61,545 bases of DNA from Hyphomicrobiales bacterium (GCA_021775835.1 JAJFHC010000091.1:1-61545); one strand, 5' to 3'. Counted from the first letter of the stretch, positions 26,474 through 34,687 are shown. Program-made: numbers and translations. The notes: generated by a model from the sequence alone, not told the origin.

Positions 26474-27709
26474 ATGAACTCCATGCCCCGCTCTCCCCGG
26501 CGTCAGGAACTTCCCAGGGACCATTACCTGAAGCCTCTCCTTGAGACACCGTTTGATGCCCGTATCGCCGGGCTCATGACCACCGAGTCCTGGGCCGGCT
26601 GGGCAGGCTATCGGTCGCCCGTCGTCATCGAAGACGAGGAGCTTGAGTATACCGCCATCCGCAACTCCTGCGCCCTGTTCGACATGACGCCCATGATCAA
26701 GTACCGGATCGAAGGACCGGGCGCCGAAGCCTACCTCACGCGCCTGACCTTGCGTGATGTGGGCAAACTGAAAACCGGCCGTGTCCAGTACACCGCCTGG
26801 TGCGATGACGAGGGCAAGGTCCTCGATGACGGTACTTTGTTCCGATGGTCCGACACCGAGTTTAGGCTGTGCGCCCAGGAGCGTCATTTGCCTTGGTTGC
26901 TTGACTCGTGCACGGGCTTCGATGTGTCGATCACGGAAGAAACCGAAGAATTCGCCGCCCTGGCAGTCCAGGGACCCACGTCCTATTCAGTCCTGAAGGC
27001 GGCTGGCTTCAAGGGTATCGAAGACCTGAAGCCGTTCCAGATCATGGAAAGCCCGCTGGGCCGCGGCAAAGCCAAGGCGGTCTTATCCCGGACCGGGTTT
27101 ACCGGAGATCTGGGATATGAGGTGTTCGTCGATGCCGGGGACGCCCTCAAGCTCTGGGACCTGCTCTGGAAAGCCGGCGCGCTCCACGGTATCCGGGCCA
27201 TCGGTTCCGCTGCTCTGGACATGGCCCGTGTCGAGGCGGGCTTCATTGCCACCAATGCCGATTTCATCGCGTCGGAACAGGCAGTTCGCAACGACCGCCG
27301 GCGCTCACCCTTCGAGATTGGCCTCGAATGGATGGTCGATTTTGAAAAAGGCCACTTCAATGGCCGGCGTGCACTGCTGGCTGAAAAGGTAAATGGTACG
27401 TCGCGCTACTGTCTCGTTGGGTTGGAAATCGAAGGCAACGAACCGGCTCATCATGCTTTGGTCTATCATCGCAAGAAACGCGAGGCAGGCGTCATCACCG
27501 CCGGTGTCTGGTCGCCCACCTGCAAGCGCAATATCGCCATCGCCACCCTGGAGCGGCCCTTCGGCGCAACCGTGAATGACGATCTTTGGGTCGAAATATA
27601 CGCCATGCACGAACTCCAATACCACAAGCTCATGGTCCGCGCCCGTGTCGTTGACCGTCCGTTCCTGCGCCTGGCCCGCCGCACGGCCACGCCACCCGGA
27701 CTGTTTTGA
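26474..27709 (+). CDS. GcvT-like aminomethyltransferase (folate-dependent demethylase)
   Basis: The 411-residue protein is of the glycine-cleavage T-protein family. It shows SCALFDMTPMIKYRIEGPGAEAYL, the central TGRVQYTAWCDDEGKVLDD and SRTGFTGDLGYEVF, and a C-terminal barrel with VEIYAMHELQYHKLM. Stand-alone members include DmdA and the folate domains of dimethylglycine and sarcosine oxidases, which move a one-carbon unit to tetrahydrofolate. No glycine-cleavage H or P protein is near, so glycine cleavage is unlikely. Encoded straight after two FAD oxidoreductases, it could accept the formaldehyde-level carbon from oxidative N-demethylation. Confidence 0.82.
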   Translation: MNSMPRSPRRQELPRDHYLKPLLETPFDARIAGLMTTESWAGWAGYRSPVVIEDEELEYTAIRNSCALFDMTPMIKYRIEGPGAEAYLTRLTLRDVGKLKTGRVQYTAWCDDEGKVLDDGTLFRWSDTEFRLCAQERHLPWLLDSCTGFDVSITEETEEFAALAVQGPTSYSVLKAAGFKGIEDLKPFQIMESPLGRGKAKAVLSRTGFTGDLGYEVFVDAGDALKLWDLLWKAGALHGIRAIGSAALDMARVEAGFIATNADFIASEQAVRNDRRRSPFEIGLEWMVDFEKGHFNGRRALLAEKVNGTSRYCLVGLEIEGNEPAHHALVYHRKKREAGVITAGVWSPTCKRNIAIATLERPFGATVNDDLWVEIYAMHELQYHKLMVRARVVDRPFLRLARRTATPPGLF

Positions 27710-27746
27710 CACCGGCATACAATGACGGTGCGCGAAGGGAGTGTTC

Positions 27747-28097
27747 ATGACGATCAGGAGAGTACACGGCAGTGCCCAGGGCAGATGCCGTGCTGTTGCC
27801 TATAACGGGTTGGTTTATGCGGTCGCGACCGACCTCGCTTGTGCCGACAACGTTGCCGATCAGACCCGGTCGACACTGCAGGCCCTGGACCAAAACCTGG
27901 CTGAAGCCGGCAGCGACAAGTCCCGCCTGCTACAGGCCACCGTCTATCTGAAGGACATGTCATCCAAGGCGAAGATGGACGAGGTCTGGTGTGAGTGGAT
28001 CGGTGACCGGCAGAACTGGCCACAGAGAGCCTGCGTCGGTGCGGATCTCGCCGACAAGGACCTTGTCGAAATTGTCGTGACCGCCGTTCAATCGTAA
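27747..28097 (+). CDS. RidA/YjgF-family imine/enamine deaminase
   Basis: The 116-residue protein starts at ATG 27747, which has AGGGAG 5 bases upstream; a GTG at 27741 is less likely. It matches RidA: GLVYAVATDLA, LDQNLAEAGSDKSRLLQATVYLKD, and the catalytic Arg in WPQRACVGADL with Glu in DLVEIVVTA. RidA enzymes hydrolyse reactive imines made by amine oxidation, or act as dedicated catabolic deaminases. Its place at the end of the oxidoreductase-GcvT operon supports an imine intermediate in the pathway. Confidence 0.85.
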   Translation: MTIRRVHGSAQGRCRAVAYNGLVYAVATDLACADNVADQTRSTLQALDQNLAEAGSDKSRLLQATVYLKDMSSKAKMDEVWCEWIGDRQNWPQRACVGADLADKDLVEIVVTAVQS

Positions 28098-28143
28098 CAG
28101 CATCGCTCGATGGACCAGCCGGCCTTGCGTCATCGGTGCGGCA

Positions 28144-28160
28144 CTGAAAGGGACTTTCAG
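28144..28160. terminator. Stem-loop between convergent genes
   Basis: CTGAAAG-GGA-CTTTCAG is a perfect 7-bp stem between ridA and the convergent hydroxylase gene and touches the latter's stop codon. There is no T-run on either side, so termination is only suggested. Confidence 0.3.
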
Positions 28161-29176
28161 AGGTTCCGGTCGCGGATACGCTTCATCGTTCCTGCCGTGC
28201 CGTCATGGAATGTGCCGAACCATTTGTCCCAGGGCATTTCAGCGGTGCCGTAGTTGCATTCGAAGAAGCGGTGGTGCAGCTGGTGAAAGAACGGCGAAAG
28301 GTAGGCCCGCTTCTTTTCCTTGACCAGAAGGCTTTCATATCCCGTGTGCGAACTGGCCGCCGTCAGCGCCAGGTACTGCAGGTGGAAGATCACGTGGATC
28401 GGGTGAGAGGCAATCACCCAGTGGATCAGCACCGAACTCAGATAAAGCAGATGTTCGATCGGGTGCATGGAGAACCCGGACCACGGGCCCACATTGACGT
28501 TGCGGTGGTGCAGCGCGTGAGCCATCTTATAAAGCGGCGGCCAGTGCAGCAGCCGGTGCACCCAATAAAAGTGAAAAGAGTGCAGCAGTGGCATCAGCAG
28601 GAACATGACGCAGAACCAGACCGGGTTCGCCTGCCATGACAGAAAAGGCACCATGTTGTTGGCGTAGCCCCACATCAGCAGAACTTCATAGGCCGACCAC
28701 AACGTCACGCCGCTGGCACACGACCAGAGCATGTTGTCGAGAACCTGGTTGTTCCAAGTGAACATGCGGATGTTCTGGGCCATCCCGCGCTTATCGTATT
28801 TGAGCTTCGTGCCCTGCTTCTTGTAGACGTGGAAATAGAGATGCAGGCCGCCTGCAACGGTAAACATGAGAATGAGATTGCGGGCCCAGATCTGCGCGAT
28901 CCAGCCGGCTTCGAAGGTCACGCAGCGCTCAAGTGCCGGGGCGGCATAAAACCAGACCGCGACTGAAGCCATGGCCAGGATGAAGTTGGCTGACAGCGGC
29001 TGCCAGCTCAGAACGAACCACGCCTGCAGCTTTTTCAAGTCCACAGGCCAGGCGTACAGTGGCGCATACTCGATCGGCACATCAGGATGCCAGTTCCAGG
29101 ATCCATCCCCGCCTTTGGACGCTGTTTCGGTATCAGTCGCGGGGTTCCCCGACACGGTGGAATCGACGTTTGCCAT
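28157..29176 (-). CDS. Membrane di-iron hydroxylase (fatty acid hydroxylase/sterol desaturase superfamily)
   Basis: The start is taken at ATG 29176 (MANVDSTVSG) because GGAGAG precedes it by 6 bases. The product is about 339 residues with several transmembrane helices. The eight-His metal signature is present: HRLLH, HALHHRN, and FFHQLHH near the end, with HPIEH between. Such enzymes hydroxylate or desaturate lipid or alkyl substrates in the membrane. The gene faces ridA and is divergent from the LysR gene, which probably controls it. Whether it belongs to the amine pathway or modifies a lipid is unclear; ornithine-lipid hydroxylases are in the same superfamily. Confidence 0.8.
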   Translation of the reverse strand: MANVDSTVSGNPATDTETASKGGDGSWNWHPDVPIEYAPLYAWPVDLKKLQAWFVLSWQPLSANFILAMASVAVWFYAAPALERCVTFEAGWIAQIWARNLILMFTVAGGLHLYFHVYKKQGTKLKYDKRGMAQNIRMFTWNNQVLDNMLWSCASGVTLWSAYEVLLMWGYANNMVPFLSWQANPVWFCVMFLLMPLLHSFHFYWVHRLLHWPPLYKMAHALHHRNVNVGPWSGFSMHPIEHLLYLSSVLIHWVIASHPIHVIFHLQYLALTAASSHTGYESLLVKEKKRAYLSPFFHQLHHRFFECNYGTAEMPWDKWFGTFHDGTAGTMKRIRDRNL

Positions 29177-29253
29177 GGCCGCGCTCTCCATATTCTGTCG
29201 GAAACACAATCGCAGACTCTCAAACATTTGAAAAACAGAATTTATGAGGTATC

Positions 29254-29274
29254 TTCTTCAGAAATTCAGAAGAA
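29254..29274. promoter_or_regulatory. Candidate LysR operator
   Basis: A 21-base dyad has arms TTCTTC and GAAGAA around a 9-base centre, and contains the T-N11-A arrangement used by LysR proteins. It lies 22 bases before the LysR start and about 80 bases before the divergent hydroxylase start. Confidence 0.5.
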
Positions 29275-29296
29275 TGAAATTCAATCGGCAGTACCC

Positions 29297-30217
29297 ATGC
29301 GTGTCACCCTCAAGGCCCTGCACTATTTCATGACGGCGGTTGACCGCAGCAGCATCACCCGTGCCGCCGAAGAGCTTCATGTGGTTCCGTCTGCGGTGTC
29401 CGCAGCAATCGACCTGGTCGAGGACGAGTTCGCCCTGAAACTGGTCATGAGGTATCCGTCCAAGGGCATTCAGCCAACTGCGACCGGTCAGATACTCCTG
29501 GGCAAGTTCCGCCATCTTCTTGAGGAGTACAACAACCTGCTGATCGAGGGCAGCGATCTCAGAACCGCGCTCACCGGCACCCTCCGGGTCGGATATTATG
29601 CGCCGATCGCCCCGGCTTTCATGCCTGACATCATCATACCCATGGTCGACGGCAACCCGGATGTCTCGGTCAAGCTGGTCGAATGCGATAATGAAACCGC
29701 TCAGAGTGGCCTGTTGAATGGCGACTTCGACGTCATAATTTTCGCAGCGGAGAACGTGAAGCCCCGGATCACGTTCGAAACCCTGTTGGAAATTCCAGCT
29801 TATGTCCTGGCTCCCGAGTCCCATGTTCTGGCCGCGCGCAAATCGGTCCCCCTCACCGACCTGGCGTCGGAGAACCTGGTCCTGCTCGACCTGCCGGTGA
29901 TGAGCGAGTACTACCGCGGGATTCTCGAGGATGCAGGTGTCACGTCAAGGATTGTCGCCACCGCCAACACGACGGAAATGATCAGAAGCCTGGTGGGTGC
30001 CGACGTTGGTTGTGCCGTCCTCAATATGCGCCCGCTCAACCACACAAGCTATGCGGGCGACCCGCTGGTGGCAATTCCCGTCAGCCCGCCGCCCAAACCG
30101 CTGCGGTTGGTGCTGGGCCATCTCCGGGAAAATCCTCGCCGCCTTGTCCATGCTTTCGTCGAGCAATGCCGAAGTTATTTCGCCTCCGACGCCGCCCGCC
30201 GGATGATCGTCGAGTAG
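29297..30217 (+). CDS. LysR-family transcriptional regulator
   Basis: From ATG 29297 (MRVTLKALHYF) the product is 306 residues. It has an N-terminal winged helix-turn-helix (about 1-60; SITRAAEELHVVPSAVSAAI) and a periplasmic-binding-like effector domain (about 90-295; GTLRVGYYAPIAPAFMPDI). It is divergent from the membrane hydroxylase gene, with a LysR-type dyad between them. An upstream in-frame start at 29087 would run through the divergent gene and is rejected. The effector is unknown. Confidence 0.87.
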   Translation: MRVTLKALHYFMTAVDRSSITRAAEELHVVPSAVSAAIDLVEDEFALKLVMRYPSKGIQPTATGQILLGKFRHLLEEYNNLLIEGSDLRTALTGTLRVGYYAPIAPAFMPDIIIPMVDGNPDVSVKLVECDNETAQSGLLNGDFDVIIFAAENVKPRITFETLLEIPAYVLAPESHVLAARKSVPLTDLASENLVLLDLPVMSEYYRGILEDAGVTSRIVATANTTEMIRSLVGADVGCAVLNMRPLNHTSYAGDPLVAIPVSPPPKPLRLVLGHLRENPRRLVHAFVEQCRSYFASDAARRMIVE

Positions 30218-30250
30218 GGTAGGGGCAAGGCTTAGCAACAACAACTCGTT

Positions 30251-30327
30251 ACACCGGTGAAAAACGGTGTTCAGAGACGCACATGTCCATTCTTGAGGTG
30301 GTCCTGGATCCCGGTTTTCACCGGGAT
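30251..30327. repeat. Intergenic inverted-repeat element
   Basis: Two hairpins lie close together: ACACCG/CGGTGT (30251-30270) and ATCCCGG-TTTTCA-CCGGGAT (30308-30327). The second is of the dispersed kind seen in many alphaproteobacterial genomes; translated, it gives the tell-tale false peptide HPGENRDPG. It sits between the convergent LysR and fusion genes. Confidence 0.5.
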
Positions 30328-30344
30328 GACGCAAGTGGGGAGAA

Positions 30345-32129
30345 CTAAATGTCCTTCCCTTTGCCCGCAACGATCGCATCGGCCATGTCCTCACCCACCC
30401 AGCTGTGGAGGGCGCTGACGATGACTTCCTTTTCGCTGAGAACGCCGCGGTCGTAGGCCGATGTGGCGAGACCTCTCTGGACCGACTCGATCAGTGTCCG
30501 GTCTTCCTCGTGGACATTCATGTTGACGCGTTTATTGAGAAATATTGTGGCATCGTGCTCCCGTGACCGTTTCGGCAGGGCGAAGGGGCGCCAGCGGATC
30601 TTCGTGCGCCCGGGCCCGAGCGGCACCGTGTGGAAAAAATCCATCATCTCCGGATAGACGTCGAACGAGACCGACGGATACATGAAGTAATAGCTCCACC
30701 GGCGTTTCAGGCCGTCCGGCAGGTGCTTGAAATCCGGCAGCGCGGAGGCATAAGCCCTGTTCGACCAGGCGCCTTTGACCTTGTCGCGGATGGTGTGGCT
30801 GAGTCGCGCGGTCCGGCTGGTGTCGTCGGGTTGGCGCTCGTAGTTCATGGACATGAGCGAGAACAGTCCAGGGTGCCCGGTCGGAAAATGATAATCCTCC
30901 AGGTAGTTGTCCCAGACGTTCTTCCAGTCCGCATCGACCACGTCTTCCCAAAGCTCGCCGACCGGTTCCATATCCTCGAAGCGGTAGGACTCCAGTTCTT
31001 CTGCAAGAGGTCCGTAGCGTTCCGCAACCGGTGCGCCACCGCTTTCAAAACGGATATAGACAAAGCCCATGTAGATCTCGCAGTCCAGCGACCGCAAGCC
31101 GAACTTGCCGTTGTCGAAGGGCGGGAATGTCTTCTTTGCGGCAATCGCCTTCAGGTCGCCGGAAAAATCATATCCCCAGGCATGATAGGGACAGCGGATC
31201 AGGCCGTCGCAGGCGCCGCGGCCTTCCACCAGGGCATGGGCCCGGTGCCGGCACACATTATGAAAGGCGCGGATCACCCCGTCTTCGCCCCGGATGACAA
31301 AGGCCTTTTCACCAAACGCCTCGAATGAAGCATAGGCGCCAGTCTCGCGGATCTCGCTCACATGACAGACCAGTTGCCAGGCCGGGCGATGAATGGTCGC
31401 CACTTCCTGCGCGAAAAAGTCTTCTGACGAATAGGTCCAGGCAGGCAGGGTTCGTGGCATTTCAGGTGGCAGGCCGTCGTCGTGCCTGGTGCCGGTGTCT
31501 GCCGGGAACGGCTGGCGGAAATGTCCAGGCGCAAACAGATTGTCCACGTAGGCCCGGCAAAGATCTCGCGCCGCATTCCGGTCGACATCCTCACCATCGA
31601 GCAGGATCTGCTGCCACAACGAGTCCACAAGGCCAGCCAGTCCCAACGCTGCCGCAGGCACGTGGACATCGCGTCTGGTCGTGTGGCTGACCTGCGCAAA
31701 GAGGGTCTCGATGGCATTGTGAAACGCCGTGTCCGCGCGCCCGCAAATTGTCTGGTACTCCGCCCGGGCCCGGGTTTCGCTCCAGAATGCGTACCAGACG
31801 GCCACCTTGTCCGGGTAGGAAATCGACGGATCGAAGCAAATGTCGATCAGTCCGTCGATAGCAGCGTGCGGATCCTGACCGGCATTGGCAATGGCGTCCT
31901 CGCAGGCATCGTGGAACTCATGGGCCACTTGTTCGAGGGTGGCCGTCAGCAGAGCCTGTTTGCTGGTGAAGTGAAAGTTCACCATGCTTGGCGCGAGGCC
32001 TGCCTGTTTGGCTACTTTCTGCAGGGTAATGCTGGAAAGGCCGTGTTCGGCGATGGTTGAAATCGTGGCGTCGATCAACTGTGAGCGCCGGGCGTCCTGG
32101 GGTTGGCGTGAAGTGGGGGTGTCGAGCAT
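30345..32129 (-). CDS. BetI-type repressor fused to a Rieske non-heme iron oxygenase
   Basis: A single 594-residue frame. Residues 10-200 are a complete TetR/BetI repressor (RRSQLIDATISTIAEHG, recognition helix LAPSMVNFHFTSKQAL, sensor part VAVWYAFWSETRARAEYQ). After a linker of about 25 residues, 230-594 are an alpha-type Rieske oxygenase of the choline monooxygenase, glycine-betaine or carnitine demethylase kind. Rieske ligands are Cys293, His295, Cys313 and His316; mononuclear iron ligands are His414 and His419 (EDYHFPTGHPG) and probably Asp543 (VHEEDRTLIESVQRGL). No stop or good internal ribosome site lies at the junction (an ATG at 31460 has none). A GGAG precedes the start. The promoter carries two palindromes. 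No ferredoxin reductase gene is adjacent. I infer an enzyme that represses its own gene, but dual activity is unproven. Confidence 0.88.
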   Translation of the reverse strand: MLDTPTSRQPQDARRSQLIDATISTIAEHGLSSITLQKVAKQAGLAPSMVNFHFTSKQALLTATLEQVAHEFHDACEDAIANAGQDPHAAIDGLIDICFDPSISYPDKVAVWYAFWSETRARAEYQTICGRADTAFHNAIETLFAQVSHTTRRDVHVPAAALGLAGLVDSLWQQILLDGEDVDRNAARDLCRAYVDNLFAPGHFRQPFPADTGTRHDDGLPPEMPRTLPAWTYSSEDFFAQEVATIHRPAWQLVCHVSEIRETGAYASFEAFGEKAFVIRGEDGVIRAFHNVCRHRAHALVEGRGACDGLIRCPYHAWGYDFSGDLKAIAAKKTFPPFDNGKFGLRSLDCEIYMGFVYIRFESGGAPVAERYGPLAEELESYRFEDMEPVGELWEDVVDADWKNVWDNYLEDYHFPTGHPGLFSLMSMNYERQPDDTSRTARLSHTIRDKVKGAWSNRAYASALPDFKHLPDGLKRRWSYYFMYPSVSFDVYPEMMDFFHTVPLGPGRTKIRWRPFALPKRSREHDATIFLNKRVNMNVHEEDRTLIESVQRGLATSAYDRGVLSEKEVIVSALHSWVGEDMADAIVAGKGKDI

Positions 32130-32164
32130 GGCAGGCTCCGCAAGCGAGAGATGTACGTTTTATT

Positions 32165-32176
32165 GAACATGCATTC
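32165..32176. promoter_or_regulatory. Operator-like dyad 1 of the fusion gene
   Basis: GAACATGCATTC is a near-palindrome over the -10 element and the expected transcription start of the fusion gene. Its centre is 21 bp, two helical turns, from that of dyad 2. Confidence 0.45.
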
Positions 32177-32202
32177 TACACTATCGAATGATCATTCGAC
32201 AA
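32173..32202 (-). promoter_or_regulatory. Promoter of the BetI-Rieske fusion gene
   Basis: On the minus strand TTGTCG (32202-32197) and TAGAAT (32178-32173) are 18 bases apart. Dyad 2 fills the spacer and dyad 1 covers the -10 and start, an arrangement expected for strong repression. Confidence 0.5.
32184..32199. promoter_or_regulatory. Operator-like palindrome 2 of the fusion gene
   Basis: TCGAATGATCATTCGA is a perfect 16-base palindrome between the -35 and -10 elements. It shares GAAT/ATTC half-sites with the other BetI boxes in the window but not their core, so the fusion may have its own specificity. Confidence 0.6.
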
Positions 32203-32224
32203 GAGCGGTCTGACTCTCCAACAC

Positions 32225-33178
32225 CTACCGGCGGGTGGACGCATAGACCGCCAACAGGTCGTAGGCCACCGTTGCCCCGGCAAGGGCCGTGACCCCAGAG
32301 ACATCGTAGGCCGGCGAGACTTCCACCACATCCATGCCAACCAGCCGGATGCCGGAGAGGCCGCGCAGAATGGTCTGCACCTGATAGGGCATGAGGCCAC
32401 CGATCACCGGTGTTCCCGTGCCCGGCGCATGGGACGGATCGAAACAGTCGATGTCGAAAGTGATGTAGACCGGGTTCTCGCCGACGATCTCGCGGATCAT
32501 CTCGAATGTTTTCTCAGGGCCCTGGCGGTGGACCTGCGGCGCATCGATGATGTTGACGCCGAGCGGGTCGTCCTGGACCGTGCGGATGCCGACCTGAACC
32601 GAGCGTTCCGGCGCCACGACACCACCTTTGACCGCCTGATAGAACATGGTGCCGTGATCGACCCGGCCCTCTTCGTCGTCCGCGCACCAGGTGTCGGTAT
32701 GGGCATCGAACTGAACCAGCGAAAGGGGGCCGAACCGCTCCGCATAGGCCTTCAGGATCGGATAGGTGACATAGTGGTCGCCGCCGATCGCGAGCGTTGC
32801 CGTGTCCTTGTCCAGAATTCCGGAGATATGGGACTGGATGGCAACGGGGATCGCCGCGGGGCGGCCATGATCGAAGGCGCAGTCGCCATAGTCGACCACA
32901 GCCAGCACGTCGAACGGGTCGAAATCCCAGTAGTAGGGCCGGTCCCAGGCGATGAGTGACGATTCTGCGCGCACGCCACGCGGGCCGAACCTTGTACCGG
33001 GCCGGTTCGTGGTGGCCGCATCAAACGGTATGCCGGTCACCGCAACGTCCACACCCTTAAGGTCCCGGGAGTATTTCCGGCGCATGAAGCTGAGTGCACC
33101 GGCGAAGCTGATTTCGGGCTGCGTGCCGTAAAGGTCAGTCCGACGGAAGGCATTATCGATATGCGAGTTCTTGGACAC
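32225..33178 (-). CDS. Ureohydrolase: agmatinase/guanidino-acid hydrolase family
   Basis: With GTG 33178 (VSKNSHIDNAFRRTDLYG) as start, the product is 317 residues, the usual family length; upstream in-frame starts run to 33328 and into fetB. The binuclear Mn ligands are present: His in IGGDHYVTYP, Asp-His-Asp in FDAHTDTW, and two Asp in FDIDCFDPSHAPG. The enzyme cleaves a guanidino compound such as agmatine, guanidinobutyrate or guanidinopropionate to urea and an amine. It follows the FetAB genes and precedes the fusion gene on the same strand, fitting polyamine or arginine-derived amine use. Confidence 0.85.
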   Translation of the reverse strand: MSKNSHIDNAFRRTDLYGTQPEISFAGALSFMRRKYSRDLKGVDVAVTGIPFDAATTNRPGTRFGPRGVRAESSLIAWDRPYYWDFDPFDVLAVVDYGDCAFDHGRPAAIPVAIQSHISGILDKDTATLAIGGDHYVTYPILKAYAERFGPLSLVQFDAHTDTWCADDEEGRVDHGTMFYQAVKGGVVAPERSVQVGIRTVQDDPLGVNIIDAPQVHRQGPEKTFEMIREIVGENPVYITFDIDCFDPSHAPGTGTPVIGGLMPYQVQTILRGLSGIRLVGMDVVEVSPAYDVSGVTALAGATVAYDLLAVYASTRR

Positions 33179-33290
33179 GGGAGTTCTGCTTTCAGTGGAT
33201 TGAGTGTTGACTGTTGCCTGCAGTGTTGCCGCGAATGAACGGAAAGACAACATCAATCCCGGGGCAATCCACGATTCCCTGTTGCGCGAT

Positions 33291-34085
33291 TCATTGCAAC
33301 CGGTCGAGCCGCAGGCGGTGACGCTCATCGGTCAGCCACCAGACGCCGCAAAGCACCGCAGTCATGACGCCGAGCCCGGTGGCGCCGCCAATCAGGAACA
33401 TGATGAGGAGTTGATACTGGACGGCTTGGGTCGGATCCACGCCGGACAGGATCTGCCCGGTCATCATGCCGGGCAGGGACACCACGCCCGTGGCCGCCAT
33501 GGAATTGATGATCGGCATGAACCCGCTCCTCAGCGCGCGCCGGGTGAACGGCCGCACGGCCTCCCACCGTGTTGCCCCCAGAAAAAGCTGCGCCTCGATC
33601 GCGAGCCGTTCCCGGTGGACGGCCGTCGTCAGCGTGTCCAGCCCCAGGCTGACACCGGTCATGGTGTTGCCCAGGATCATGCCGAACAGCGGCAGCGCGT
33701 ATTGTGGCCGCCACCACGGGTCCGCCCCGATCATCGATCCAAGCGCCACGAGCGTGATGATTCCGCCGGACAGGACCATGGCGCCGGCGCCCAGACCGTA
33801 ACCCGCCGGTCCCGCGATACGGCGCTCCTGTCGCGCCCGGATCTCGCGCGCGGCAAACGCGCTCATGACCGCTGCGACCCCAAGGGTGAGCCAGCCTGAC
33901 GATGCCGCAAACACCGCCTTGAGCACCAGACCCACAAGCAGCAGTTGAATGACCATCCGGACCGCCGAGATGAATAGCTGGCGTTCGAGCTTGAGTTTCA
34001 GCAGGAAGGATGCCGCGCCATTGAGGATCAGGAAGACCGATGCCAGGACCAGATCCCAATAAGACAGGGCCACATAGCCGCTCAT
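33291..34085 (-). CDS. fetB: ABC permease, FetB/YbbM (UPF0014) family
   Basis: The 264-residue protein has about six or seven transmembrane helices and matches the FetB family (ISAVRMVIQLLLVGLVLKAVF, AFAAREIRARQERR, MTGQILSGVDPTQAVQYQLLIMFLIGG). With the ATPase before it (4-base overlap) it forms a half-size exporter, implicated in iron homeostasis in Escherichia coli. In this setting it could protect iron-rich oxygenases or export something else; that is speculation. Confidence 0.85.
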   Translation of the reverse strand: MSGYVALSYWDLVLASVFLILNGAASFLLKLKLERQLFISAVRMVIQLLLVGLVLKAVFAASSGWLTLGVAAVMSAFAAREIRARQERRIAGPAGYGLGAGAMVLSGGIITLVALGSMIGADPWWRPQYALPLFGMILGNTMTGVSLGLDTLTTAVHRERLAIEAQLFLGATRWEAVRPFTRRALRSGFMPIINSMAATGVVSLPGMMTGQILSGVDPTQAVQYQLLIMFLIGGATGLGVMTAVLCGVWWLTDERHRLRLDRLQ

Positions 34086-34687
34086 GTCGGTGCACCGCCG
34101 CTGAGGCGTCCGTCGGCCATGACGTACGACCGGTCGGCGAGGCGTGCCACCTGGGCTTCGTCGTGGCTGACAATGATGACCGCCGCACCAGCACTCTTGC
34201 GTAGACCGATAAGGCCCTCAACGGCCGCCGTGGCCTGGTCGTCAAGCGGTGCGGTCGGCTCATCGAGCACCAGGACCTCGCGCTCAAGACACAGCGTACG
34301 CGCCAACGCGAGCCGGTGGCGTTCCCCGGTGGACAACCGCGACACCGGCCACCCGAGACACTCGCCGGGAAGCAGCAGCGATTCCAGCAACGGCGGCAGG
34401 GCTTCGCCTACAGAGTCAGGAAAATGATCGCCCGCAATGTCCGACCACCATCCACTTTCGGCGGGCACCATGGAAACCCGGCTGCGCCACAGGTTGGCCG
34501 GCACATCTTCACGGCGATCGCCGTTCAGGAAAACATCCCCGGTGTTCGGCTCCATGTCGCACAGCGCCCGCAGCAGCAATGTCTTTCCCGAGCCGGAACT
34601 GCCCGACAGCGCCACGCATTCCCCGCCCGAGACCACAAGCCGGTCGGCCCGGACGTGATGGACGGTAAGATTGCTGATCTCAAGCAT
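34082..34687 (-). CDS. fetA: ABC transporter ATP-binding protein, FetA/YbbL type
   Basis: From ATG 34687 (MLEISNLTVHHV) the product is about 201 residues, a compact ABC ATPase: Walker A LSGSSGSGKTLLLRAL, signature RLSTGERHRLALARTL (a variant of LSGGQ), Walker B EVLVLDEPTAPLD and H-loop VIIVSHDEAQVARL. GTG 34705 is an alternative start. It is translationally coupled to fetB. The short length and the pairing define FetA. Confidence 0.85.
   Translation of the reverse strand: MLEISNLTVHHVRADRLVVSGGECVALSGSSGSGKTLLLRALCDMEPNTGDVFLNGDRREDVPANLWRSRVSMVPAESGWWSDIAGDHFPDSVGEALPPLLESLLLPGECLGWPVSRLSTGERHRLALARTLCLEREVLVLDEPTAPLDDQATAAVEGLIGLRKSAGAAVIIVSHDEAQVARLADRSYVMADGRLSGGAPT

Noticed and set aside
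26474..27709. Glycine cleavage system T protein
   Set aside because: No H or P protein gene is nearby and the context is oxidative; family membership is kept but the glycine-cleavage role is not.
29945..30394. 149-codon minus-strand ORF near the LysR end
   Set aside because: It runs antisense to LysR and through the repeat that yields HPGENRDPG; not a gene.
31448..31502. Possible separate start for a stand-alone Rieske gene at ATG 31460
   Set aside because: No ribosome site precedes it and the upstream BetI frame continues into it without a stop, so a single fused protein is the simpler reading.
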